Source: an uncultured bacterium | Lineage (GTDB): Bacteria > Actinomycetota > Coriobacteriia > Coriobacteriales > Coriobacteriaceae | DNA: 20,249 nt | Direction of reading: 5' to 3' | Assembly (NCBI GenBank): GCA_905214905.1 | Contig: CAJMNK010000037.1 | Span: 1 to 20,249, forward strand | Part shown: in pieces, positions 1 to 6,612 of the stretch | How positions within the stretch are numbered: position 1 is the stretch's first letter | Layout: every line of letters begins with the position of its first letter | The notes under the pieces: generated by a model | What the model was told of the DNA's origin: nothing | Database searches by the model: none | Seen by the model: only the letters and a program-made list of their open reading frames with translations | Translations under genes and position numbers: made by a program

Positions 1-57
1 CCCGTAAAACACTACTTCGACGAAGGCCTCCTAGCCCGCCAAGGCATCGAATACTAA
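1..57 (+). CDS. C-terminal end of an unidentified protein (partial, 5' end outside window)
   Basis: Frame 1 of the + strand reads PVKHYFDEGLLARQGIEY and then TAA at 55-57. This is plausible soluble-protein sequence with no rare or low-complexity stretch. Only 18 codons are visible, so I cannot name a family. Support for a real gene is indirect: the stop codon falls exactly where the nested inverted repeat begins (58), and the same repeat ends at the stop codon of the convergent MATE gene, as expected for an element lodged between two gene ends. Confidence 0.45.
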   Translation, partial: PVKHYFDEGLLARQGIEY

Positions 58-143
58 ATGATCCGAAGGGGACGGAGGAAAACGGATCATTTTGCCTTAT
101 CGCCAGGTCAATGATCCGTTTTCCTCCGTCCCCTACGGATCAT
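58..143. repeat. Nested inverted repeat (REP/BIME-like palindromic element) between convergent genes
   Basis: Arms 58-90 and 111-143 (33 nt each) are reverse complements with a single mismatch (A66 against the partner base), separated by a 20-nt spacer (91-110). Each arm also begins with ATGATCCG and ends with CGGATCAT, so it can fold alone as an 8-bp stem around a 17-nt G/A-rich loop. The element fills the gap between the TAA at 55-57 and the minus-strand TAA at 143-145. It has no clear T-run, so it may work as a bidirectional terminator or 3'-end stabiliser, or may be a REP/MITE-type mobile repeat. Which one is inference. Confidence 0.8.
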
Positions 144-1492
144 TAGGCGGTGGCGCGGCCGAGCCAGTTGCCGCTGTGGTGGTAGATGGTAAACATCGTG
201 GCCGTGATGAGCCAGGTTACGGGGTAAACCAGCAGCAGATGCTCAAGCGACGGATCGAACGGCATAATCGCAAACACCCAGATCACCCTGAGCACGACGG
301 TGCCAAAAATCGTGAGCATCATAGGCTGGAAGCTCACGCCAGCGCCGCGGATGGAGCCGGACGCGTTTTCGATAATCGAGAAGATCGCGTAGAACGGCGC
401 GATGAAATGAAGAATCGTCGTGGTGTAGGCCGAAATCGAAGCATCGTCGACAAACAGACGCGACAACGGACCCGAGAACACCAGTAGCACGGCAGACAGG
501 CCACCAATGAGCATAAACGACAGCACAAGCGACGTATGGTAGCCCTTGCGCATGCGCTCGTAGTTGCGCGCGCCAAAGTTCTGTGCCGAGAACGTGGTGA
601 TCGAAACGCCAAGCGCCTCGGTAACCATCCAGACAATGCCATCCAAACGGCCCGAAAGACCCCACGCCGTGGTGACATCGGCACCAAACGAGTTGACCGA
701 CACCTGAATCAAAACGTTGGAAATCGAATACGCAGCAGACTGAAAGCCAAGCGGCAGACCACACGAGATCATGCTCTTACAAATGCCAGGATCAATGCAG
801 AGTTTGGACAGTGAAAGCCGCCACGCACCCGGAGCGTGCATCATACGAATCACGATCATCGTGGCGTTGGAGCAAATGGTCAGCGCCACCGCGATGCCGC
901 AGCCCAGAGCCTCCATATGAAGCACGGCAACGAAGATGACATCCAGCACCGCATTAACAAGGCAGCCGGAAGCAATGATCACAGCAGGACCGCGTGTGTC
1001 GCCCACGGCGCGCAGCAGCGCCGTTCCCATATTGAGCAGCAGCGCCGCAACCATGGCGGCAAAATAGCAACGAGCATAGGCCACGCCCTCGGCCAATAGT
1101 TCATGCGGCGTGTTCATAAGTACCAGCATGGGCTCAACGAACACTATGCCAAGAATCGAGAAAACGATACCGCCCACCAGCGCGAGCGTCATGGCCGTAT
1201 GGACCGAACGACTCAATCGCTCATCATCGTGCTGACCAAAATACTGACCGGTAATGACCGCGCAGCCAGCGCCAACGCCAACGCAAAAGCCGATGCAGAG
1301 CTCGGTGAGCACCATCGTGGCCTGAATGCCACCCAGCGCGAGCTTGCCGCCAAACTGACCGACGATATAGGTACCGATAAGCGTGTAAGCCTGCTGAAAA
1401 AACGAGCTAAAGAAGATAGGGACGCACAGCGAAAGCAGTTGCTGCCAAATGACACCCTGCGTCACATCGATAGCCGTAGATTTCTTAGCCAC
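143..1492 (-). CDS. MATE-family multidrug/cation efflux transporter
   Basis: An inner-membrane protein of the multidrug and toxic compound extrusion family, which exports cationic drugs or metabolites using a Na+ or H+ gradient. The N-terminal segment VPIFFSSFFQQAYTLIGTYI followed by VGQFGG matches the conserved first-helix region of MATE proteins (proline, QQAYT, VGQ-GG). The chain then alternates hydrophobic segments consistent with about 12 transmembrane helices in two similar halves. I place the start at the GTG at 1492 (449 aa) because GGGAGG lies about 5 nt upstream. An ATG at 1525 would add 11 residues with no good ribosome-binding site. The usual family length is 440-460 aa. The substrate cannot be read from sequence. 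The gene stands alone, 125 nt downstream of the methyltransferase gene, and ends in the nested repeat. Confidence 0.88.
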   Translation of the reverse strand: MAKKSTAIDVTQGVIWQQLLSLCVPIFFSSFFQQAYTLIGTYIVGQFGGKLALGGIQATMVLTELCIGFCVGVGAGCAVITGQYFGQHDDERLSRSVHTAMTLALVGGIVFSILGIVFVEPMLVLMNTPHELLAEGVAYARCYFAAMVAALLLNMGTALLRAVGDTRGPAVIIASGCLVNAVLDVIFVAVLHMEALGCGIAVALTICSNATMIVIRMMHAPGAWRLSLSKLCIDPGICKSMISCGLPLGFQSAAYSISNVLIQVSVNSFGADVTTAWGLSGRLDGIVWMVTEALGVSITTFSAQNFGARNYERMRKGYHTSLVLSFMLIGGLSAVLLVFSGPLSRLFVDDASISAYTTTILHFIAPFYAIFSIIENASGSIRGAGVSFQPMMLTIFGTVVLRVIWVFAIMPFDPSLEHLLLVYPVTWLITATMFTIYHHSGNWLGRATA

Positions 1493-1617
1493 ACGCCCTC
1501 CCCAACAGCGTACATCAAACAACAAAACGGCAATTTAAGACCAAAGCCAATACCAGCTTAGCACCGACCGGTATCGGCCGAAACGCCCCGAACCAGAGCC
1601 CAGTGCGAAATAATTGC

Positions 1618-2532
1618 CTAGTGATACAGCCCCGGCTGGTAGTGGTACTCGTTGCTCACATGCGGGCACAGCTGCCAAAAGGCGACAGCACTTGCCGCGG
1701 CCACGTTAAGCGAATCGACCCCGTGCGCCATCGGAATACGCACGGCGCGGTCGCAGCCCGCAATGGTCTTGGCGCCCAAGCCAGCACCCTCGGTGCCCAT
1801 AAAGATTGCCAGGCGGTCAATCTCCTGCAGCGCGGGATCGTCCAGCGACACCGAATCATCCGTCAACGCCATAGCGGCACACGAAAAGCCGGCATCGTGT
1901 AGCGCCGCCAGCCCATCATGCGGCCATACGCGCGCTTCGCTGCCAATGCGTGTCCAGGGCACCTGGAACACCGTGCCCATGCTCACGCGGGCAGAACGAC
2001 GATACAGCGGATCACAACACGTAGGACTGACCAAAATGCCGTCGACGTTGAGCGCGGCCGCCGAGCGGAATATTGCGCCCACATTGGTATGGTCGACAAT
2101 GCCCTCGAGCACGCACACGCGCACCGGGCGCTCCCCCGCCGCCTCGACGACGCCGCCCAAGAACTCATCAACCGGAATCTGTCGCGGGCGACGAAATGCC
2201 GCGAGCGCACCGCGCGTCACGTTAAAACCCGTCAGCCGCTCCATAAGCTCCATCGAGGCAACGAACACGGGAACCGGACCCGCGCCCTCGCGTACCGCCA
2301 GGCGCTCAAACAGCGGCATCATCTGGTCGAGCCAGCGCTCGCCCAAAAGAAAGCTCACCGGCTCGTATCCGGCGCGAACCGCACGTTCGATGACCTTGGC
2401 ACTCTCGGCGATAAAAATGCCCTTCTGCGGCTCCAGCACGCAGCGCAGCTCACGCTCGGTCAGTCGCACGTAGGCATCAAGCCGCTCGTCCTCGAGCGAA
2501 TCGATTCGCAGCACCTCAACGGCATCAGTCAT
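1618..2532 (-). CDS. SpoU/TrmH-family (SPOUT) RNA 2'-O-methyltransferase
   Basis: Transfers a methyl group from S-adenosylmethionine to a ribose 2'-OH of tRNA or rRNA. All three SPOUT knot motifs are present: motif 1 around NVGAIFR (150-156), motif 2 MGTEGAGL (245-252) and motif 3 RIPMAHGVDSLNVA (265-278), ending in the typical SLNVA...A pattern. Residues 1-115 resemble the substrate-binding N-terminal domain seen in TsnR/RlmB-like members (the stretch around GIFIAESAKVIERAV). I chose the ATG at 2532 (304 aa). The upstream ATG at 2565 adds 11 residues unlike the family and has no Shine-Dalgarno; the one for 2532 is also weak. Which RNA is modified is not evident, so no symbol is given. It is probably transcribed apart from thyA-folA, given the hairpin at 2579-2597. 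Confidence 0.88.
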   Translation of the reverse strand: MTDAVEVLRIDSLEDERLDAYVRLTERELRCVLEPQKGIFIAESAKVIERAVRAGYEPVSFLLGERWLDQMMPLFERLAVREGAGPVPVFVASMELMERLTGFNVTRGALAAFRRPRQIPVDEFLGGVVEAAGERPVRVCVLEGIVDHTNVGAIFRSAAALNVDGILVSPTCCDPLYRRSARVSMGTVFQVPWTRIGSEARVWPHDGLAALHDAGFSCAAMALTDDSVSLDDPALQEIDRLAIFMGTEGAGLGAKTIAGCDRAVRIPMAHGVDSLNVAAASAVAFWQLCPHVSNEYHYQPGLYH

Positions 2533-2573
2533 AGCAGCCAGCCCGCACCTTTCTTTACAGCGCATCTATACCA

Positions 2574-2597
2574 AACGAGGCGACGCTAAGCGCCGCC
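2574..2597 (-). terminator. Possible intrinsic terminator after folA
   Basis: Read on the minus strand, 2597-2579 forms an 8-bp GC-rich stem (GGCGGCGC / GCGTCGCC, one G-T pair) with a TTA loop, followed by TCGTTTGG. The T-run is poor, so termination may be partial. Its place, 44 nt after the folA stop and before the methyltransferase start, suits the end of a thyA-folA transcript. Confidence 0.35.
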
Positions 2598-2641
2598 CCA
2601 TGCATTCAAACAATCCGATGATACCGTTCACGCCGGACGAT

Positions 2642-3160
2642 TTACGCCTCAACGCGACGATACGTTACGAACTCATAATCGACACCCTCGTCGTCCTCGC
2701 CCGAGGCAATCGTGGCAACACCGCCACGCCGCGCAATCTCCCACGCGGGATCGGCATCCAGATCGGGAAAATACGTATCCACGTCATGCACGCAATGGTT
2801 ATGCGTAACCTCGGCCTCGGCGCAATACGGCAAAAACTGCCGATACACCTCGCCGCCACCGATCACCCACGCAACGGGCTCATCGGCTACCGCGGCGAGC
2901 GCTTCGTCGATGCTATGCACCACGTCGACGCCCATGGGAGCAAAGTCCCCATCGCGCGTGAGCACGATATTGCGTCGATTCTTAAGCGGGCGCCCGCCGG
3001 GAAAACTCAGCAGCGTCTTGCGTCCCATAATGACCGGACAGCCTTTGGTGCACGCCACAAAATGGCGCATATCGGAGCGATTGGACACCACCATGTCGCC
3101 CTCGCAACCAATGCCCCAGTCGTCACACACGGCGACAATGGCAGAAAGCTTACACGTCAT
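2642..3160 (-). CDS. folA: Dihydrofolate reductase
   Basis: NADPH-dependent reduction of dihydrofolate to tetrahydrofolate, regenerating the cofactor oxidised by ThyA just upstream. Family marks are LSAIVAV (5-11) with WGIG, the catalytic acid D30 in SDMRHF, VIMGRKT (43-49) and the NADPH loop VIGGGEVY (99-106). The length of 172 aa is normal. The tryptophan usually found five residues before the catalytic acid is a valine here (GDMVVSNRSD). I chose ATG 3160 because AGGTGA, part of a full Shine-Dalgarno, lies 5 nt upstream. The GTG at 3169, which touches the thyA stop, would add three residues. It is co-transcribed with thyA, whose stop codon is 9 nt upstream. Confidence 0.95.
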   Translation of the reverse strand: MTCKLSAIVAVCDDWGIGCEGDMVVSNRSDMRHFVACTKGCPVIMGRKTLLSFPGGRPLKNRRNIVLTRDGDFAPMGVDVVHSIDEALAAVADEPVAWVIGGGEVYRQFLPYCAEAEVTHNHCVHDVDTYFPDLDADPAWEIARRGGVATIASGEDDEGVDYEFVTYRRVEA

Positions 3161-3169
3161 GCGCGTCAC

Positions 3170-4018
3170 CTACACCGCAATGGGGATGTTCTTGACCTGA
3201 GGGCCGTGCTCATAGCCCTCGACGATCAGATCATCGGTCGTAAACGCATAGAAGTCATGCACATCGGGGTTGAGCGTTACCTTGGGCGCAGCAAACTGCG
3301 GACGCTCAATAAGCTCGCGAACGATATCGACATGACGGTCGTAAATGTGGGCATCGGCAATCACATGCAGCAGCTCGCCGGGAATCATATCGACCGACTG
3401 CGCGACCATCATCAGCAAAATGGCGTACTGGCACACATTCCAGTTGTTCGCAGCCAAAATATCCTGGCTGCGCTGGTTGAGAATCATGTTGAGCGTCGGT
3501 TTGTCATCCTGCGGGCGCTGCGTGACGTTATAGGTCACGCTGTAGGCGCACGGATACAGGTGCATCTCGGACAGGTCGCTAAACACGTAGGTATTCGTCA
3601 TAATGCGACGGCTATACGGCGTGTGTTTGAGGTCGTACAGCACGCGGTCCATCTGGTCGAAATCGCCCTCGGCGTAATGGCTCTTCTGACCAATCTGGTA
3701 CCCGTAGGCCTTGCCGATGGAGCCGGTCTCGTCGGCCCACTCATCCCAAATATGGCTGTTGAGGTCATGCACGTTATTGGACTTCTTTTGATAAATCCAC
3801 AGGATCTCATCCATGGCAGATTTGAGGGCCGTACGACGCAGGGTGAGCGCCGGGAACTCCTCGCGCAGGTCGTAGCGTGCCGTAACGCCAAAGTTTTTAA
3901 TCGTATAGGCAGGGGTGCCGTCCTCCCACACCGGGCGGACCTTTTGGCCCTCGGTCGTGGTGCCATGGTACAAGATATCGCGGCACATGGTTACAAACTG
4001 TTGATCAGCTTTGCTCAT
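3170..4018 (-). CDS. thyA: Thymidylate synthase (ThyA, folate-dependent, B. subtilis ThyA-like subtype)
   Basis: Methylates dUMP to dTMP with 5,10-methylene-tetrahydrofolate, releasing dihydrofolate for FolA. The catalytic cysteine is C157 in LYPCAYS. The phosphate-binding arginine pair is in YSRRIM (137-138), with RSQD at 183-186 and the nucleotide-binding HIYDRH at 224-229. The segment LAANNWNV replaces the commoner LGxPFN of E. coli-type enzymes and is, from memory, the B. subtilis ThyA (phage phi3T-like) version. The length of 282 aa is in range. The start is supported by AGGAGG a few nt upstream (4022-4028). This is the first gene of a thyA-folA pair, divergent from the DUF134 gene. Confidence 0.96.
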   Translation of the reverse strand: MSKADQQFVTMCRDILYHGTTTEGQKVRPVWEDGTPAYTIKNFGVTARYDLREEFPALTLRRTALKSAMDEILWIYQKKSNNVHDLNSHIWDEWADETGSIGKAYGYQIGQKSHYAEGDFDQMDRVLYDLKHTPYSRRIMTNTYVFSDLSEMHLYPCAYSVTYNVTQRPQDDKPTLNMILNQRSQDILAANNWNVCQYAILLMMVAQSVDMIPGELLHVIADAHIYDRHVDIVRELIERPQFAAPKVTLNPDVHDFYAFTTDDLIVEGYEHGPQVKNIPIAV

Positions 4019-4035
4019 TGACCCTCCTGTCAGTC

Positions 4036-4090
4036 GCCTATAGGCTATTTTTTATTCTAGCCCAGGCGCGCGAGTGTCGGATTGGACACT
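4036..4090 (-). promoter_or_regulatory. Candidate thyA promoter region with two dyads
   Basis: On the minus strand TAGAAT (4059-4054) matches the -10 consensus in five of six bases and lies 35 nt before the thyA start. The -35 match is weak (CCGACA at a 15-nt spacing). An AGTGTC-N6-GACACT dyad (4073-4090) covers the expected -35 area, and a perfect 10-bp palindrome GCCTATAGGC (4036-4045) sits in the leader. No regulator is assigned. Confidence 0.35.
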
Positions 4091-4160
4091 TGGGCCGGCA
4101 CACGCAATGCACGGCAGCACCGCACCGCACCGCCTACGCCAACGAAACACCTTTGCTTTT

Positions 4161-4229
4161 TCTGACATATGCCAATAGTTCCTTGCTCTGCGGCGCACAC
4201 GCGTTATTCTATTGTTGGCATATGTCAGA
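4161..4229 (+). promoter_or_regulatory. Promoter flanked by a twin CATATG-centred operator, upstream of the DUF134-NifX gene
   Basis: A 15-bp perfect inverted repeat (TCTGACATATGCCAA at 4161-4175, its reverse complement at 4215-4229) is separated by 39 bp. Each copy is itself an imperfect dyad of consensus TGRCATATGYCA, as for a dimeric DNA-binding protein. Between them lies a promoter-like TTGCTC (4183-4188), 16 bp, TATTCT (4205-4210), which puts the start of transcription at about 4217, inside the right-hand copy. The layout suits repression by a looped or cooperatively bound dimer. The adjacent DUF134 protein is the obvious candidate. The sites are seen; the binding protein is inference. 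Confidence 0.6.
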
Positions 4230-4241
4230 TAAGGAGCATGT

Positions 4242-5000
4242 ATGGCGGGAAGACGTGAGAAATTGCGCCGTGTTGGGATTATCCCCGAATACCGCGGCTT
4301 TACCCCTGACGGCCTAGCCAGCGGAGACGCCATCGACATGACGGTCGACGAACTCGAAGTCCTGCGGCTGTGCGACCTGGAAGGCCTTAACCAAGAGGCA
4401 GCCGCACAGCAGATGGGCATCGCGCGCGCCACGGTGACGGCTATTTGCAGCCGAGCGCATCGCAAGGTGGCAAACGCGTTGGTCAATGGACGGGCAATCG
4501 TCATCGAAGGCGGCAATATCGCGTACTCCCCCATTACCACGGCAACGGCCGTATGGCCAGCAAAGGAGATCGACACCATGAGGGTGGCAACCACGTACGA
4601 CAACGGCAACATCTTTATGCACTTTGGCCGCAGCGAGCAGTTCAAGATCTACGACATTCAGGATGGCAAGGTACTCAACGAGCAGGTCGTGGGCACCGAC
4701 GGCACCGGCCACGGTGCCCTTGCGGGCCTGCTCGCCAACGGTGGCGTGGACACGCTCATCTGCGGCGGCATCGGCGGTGGCGCCATCAACGCGCTTGCCC
4801 AAGCCGGCATCACGGTGTACGCAGGAGCTCAGGGCAGCTGCGACGCTTGTGTCGAGGCCCTTATCGCCGGAACGCTCGCACAGAACGGCGAGGCCACGTG
4901 CAGCTGCCACGGCCATGACCACGACCACGCCCACGAACATGGCGAGTCCTGCAGCTGCCACGGCCATCACGAGCACGAGGGCCACGAGGGCTGCGGCTGA
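4242..5000 (+). CDS. DUF134 DNA-binding domain fused to NifX/NafY-like (dinitrogenase FeMo-cofactor family) domain with His/Cys-rich tail
   Basis: Residues 1-92 match DUF134: the basic start MAGRREKLRR, TVDELEVLRLCDLEGLNQ, a sigma-r4-like helix-turn-helix around EAAAQQMGIARATV and VNGRAIVIEGG. Residues 113-210 form a NifX/NifB-C-like domain (HFGRSEQFKIYDI, GHGALAGLL, CGGIGGGA). Residues 216-252 are a tail with 11 His and 5 Cys, likely to bind metal. Such proteins occur widely in anaerobes without nitrogenase and are thought to handle or sense Fe-S or Mo-Fe clusters; the exact role is unknown. The start is set by AAGGAG at 4231-4236. An AAAGGAG (4562-4568) precedes an in-frame ATG at 4578, exactly at the domain boundary, so a shorter NifX-tail product is possible. 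No nif genes are nearby. Confidence 0.88.
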   Translation: MAGRREKLRRVGIIPEYRGFTPDGLASGDAIDMTVDELEVLRLCDLEGLNQEAAAQQMGIARATVTAICSRAHRKVANALVNGRAIVIEGGNIAYSPITTATAVWPAKEIDTMRVATTYDNGNIFMHFGRSEQFKIYDIQDGKVLNEQVVGTDGTGHGALAGLLANGGVDTLICGGIGGGAINALAQAGITVYAGAQGSCDACVEALIAGTLAQNGEATCSCHGHDHDHAHEHGESCSCHGHHEHEGHEGCG

Positions 5001-5069
5001 CACTAACGGCACGGCACCGCGAGCTCGGGGCGCGACGCTGAACGCAGCCCAACTATCAAAGCCAACAAC

Positions 5070-5101
5070 AAAGGCCACCCGGTAGCTTCCGAGTGGCCTT
5101 T
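5070..5101. terminator. Bidirectional intrinsic terminator between the DUF134-NifX gene and ffh
   Basis: AAAGGCCAC (5070-5078) pairs with GTGGCCTTT (5093-5101). After one C-A mismatch three more pairs close a 6-nt loop, giving a stem of about 13. T-rich tails follow on both strands: CTTTG on + and CTTTGTTGTTGG on the minus side. It lies between two converging genes (ends at 5000 and 5127) and fits both. Confidence 0.8.
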
Positions 5102-5126
5102 GCCATATCAAGCTGGAATTACAGCC

Positions 5127-6602
5127 CTATTTCTTATTGCGCATCTGCGCTTCCATCTGGCGCAGCAGCTCCATATCGGACTTGGGACCGCCCGTACCCA
5201 GGCCGCCCATGCCGCCCAGACCCATAGCGTCCAGCCCAGGGATATTGGGCATGCGCATCTTCTTACCCTTCTTGCCCTTTTTGCCCTTCTTGCCGCCGGC
5301 CTGTGCCTGATTGGCCATCGTGCGCATGCGGCCCATCATCTTGTTCATCTCGCCCCACTGCTTCATAAGGCTATTGACCTCGGTGGGGGTCACACCGGCG
5401 CCCTTGGCGATACGCGCGCGACGCTGGCCGTTGATGATGGAGGGACGCAGACGCTCCTTCTTGGTCATCGACATGATGATGGCCTCGTTCTTGTCGAAAA
5501 TGCCCTCGTCCAGGTTACCGCCCATCTGGTTGAGCGCGCGCTGGCCACCGGGGAGCATGCCCAGGATACCCTTCATGCCGCCCATCTTTTTGACGGCTTT
5601 CATCTGGTCCAGCATGTCGTTCATGGTAAAGCCCTCGCGCAGCATGCGCTCGGCAGCCTCGAGCTGTTCGGCATCGGCGGCCTCCTGGGCCTTCTCGATG
5701 ATGCCGACAACGTCGCCCATGCCCAAGATTCGCTTGGCCATGCGATCGGGATAGAACGGCTCAAGCGAATCGGGTTTCTCGCCCATGCTCACAAACTTGA
5801 TGGGCTTGCCGGTCACCTGACGCACCGAAAGCGCGCCACCGCCACGGGCGTCACCGTCGAGCTTGGAGATAATCACACCATCAAAGTCGGTGCGCTCGGC
5901 AAACGTCGAGACCACGTTGACGATATCCTGGCCGGTCATGGCGTCGACGACCATCAGCACCTGATCGGGCTTGACGGCCTTCTTGATGTCCACGGCCTCC
6001 TGCATCATCTGCTCATCAATCTGCAGGCGGCCGGCGGTATCGACGATGACCACGTCACGCAGGTGGTCGACGGCCTCCTGGATGGCGCCCTTGGCGATAT
6101 CGACCGGGTGCTCACCGTCACCGCGGAAGACCGGAACGCCGATCTCGCCACCGAGCGTGGCCAGCTGGTCGGCAGCTGCGGGACGGTAGACGTCGCACGC
6201 GGCGAGCAGCGGCGAGCGGCCCTGCTTCTTGAGCAGGTAGGCCAGCTTTACGGCCGCCGTGGTCTTACCGGAGCCCTGCAGGCCCACGAGCATGATGACA
6301 TTGGGAATGCGGTTACTAAAGACGAGCTTGCTCTCTGTGGAGCCGAGCATCTCGGTGAGCTCGTCGAGCACGATCTTGACGACGTTTTGCGCTGGCGACA
6401 GCGACTCCATGACCTCGGCGGTCATGCAGCGCTCCTTGGTCTTGGCGACGAACTCCTTGACGACCTTGAAGTTGACGTCGGCCTCGAGCAGCGCCATGCG
6501 AATGTCGCGCATGGCCGAGGTGATATCGGCCTCGGTCAGCTTGCCCTTGCCGCGCAGGCGGTCAAATGTGTCGTTGAGGCGATCGCTCAGGGAATCAAAC
6601 AC
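5127..6602 (-). CDS. ffh: Signal recognition particle protein Ffh (SRP54)
   Basis: The SRP GTPase binds 4.5S RNA and signal sequences of nascent membrane proteins and delivers ribosomes to FtsY. It has an N domain (1-90), a G domain with P-loop GLQGSGKTT (107-115), DVYRPAAADQL, DTAGRL (188-193) and SKLDGDARGG, then a methionine-rich M domain from about 310. The C-terminal 65 residues hold a KKGKKGKKGKK run followed by a Gly/Met-rich stretch. At 491 aa it is some 40 longer than typical, because of that tail. The start is GTG at 6602 with AAGGAG 6 nt upstream, overlapping the ftsY stop. It follows ftsY by 10 nt and ends the long minus-strand cluster at the terminator at 5070-5101. The usual Firmicute followers rpsP-rimM-trmD are absent. 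Confidence 0.97.
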   Translation of the reverse strand: MFDSLSDRLNDTFDRLRGKGKLTEADITSAMRDIRMALLEADVNFKVVKEFVAKTKERCMTAEVMESLSPAQNVVKIVLDELTEMLGSTESKLVFSNRIPNVIMLVGLQGSGKTTAAVKLAYLLKKQGRSPLLAACDVYRPAAADQLATLGGEIGVPVFRGDGEHPVDIAKGAIQEAVDHLRDVVIVDTAGRLQIDEQMMQEAVDIKKAVKPDQVLMVVDAMTGQDIVNVVSTFAERTDFDGVIISKLDGDARGGGALSVRQVTGKPIKFVSMGEKPDSLEPFYPDRMAKRILGMGDVVGIIEKAQEAADAEQLEAAERMLREGFTMNDMLDQMKAVKKMGGMKGILGMLPGGQRALNQMGGNLDEGIFDKNEAIIMSMTKKERLRPSIINGQRRARIAKGAGVTPTEVNSLMKQWGEMNKMMGRMRTMANQAQAGGKKGKKGKKGKKMRMPNIPGLDAMGLGGMGGLGTGGPKSDMELLRQMEAQMRNKK

Positions 6603-6612
6603 TAGTCACTCC

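Noticed and set aside
58..143. CRISPR repeat pair
   Set aside because: The two units are inverted, not direct, with only one 20-nt spacer and no cas genes.
2600..4021. 473-codon + strand open frame opposite thyA-folA
   Set aside because: Antisense to two clear metabolic genes, no domain visible.
4242..5000. Part of a nitrogen-fixation cluster
   Set aside because: NifX-like domains are common in non-fixers; no nifHDKENB genes are in the window.
5100..6605. 501-codon + strand open frame opposite ffh
   Set aside because: His/Leu/Asp-rich antisense shadow in G+C-rich DNA; ffh on the other strand is unambiguous.
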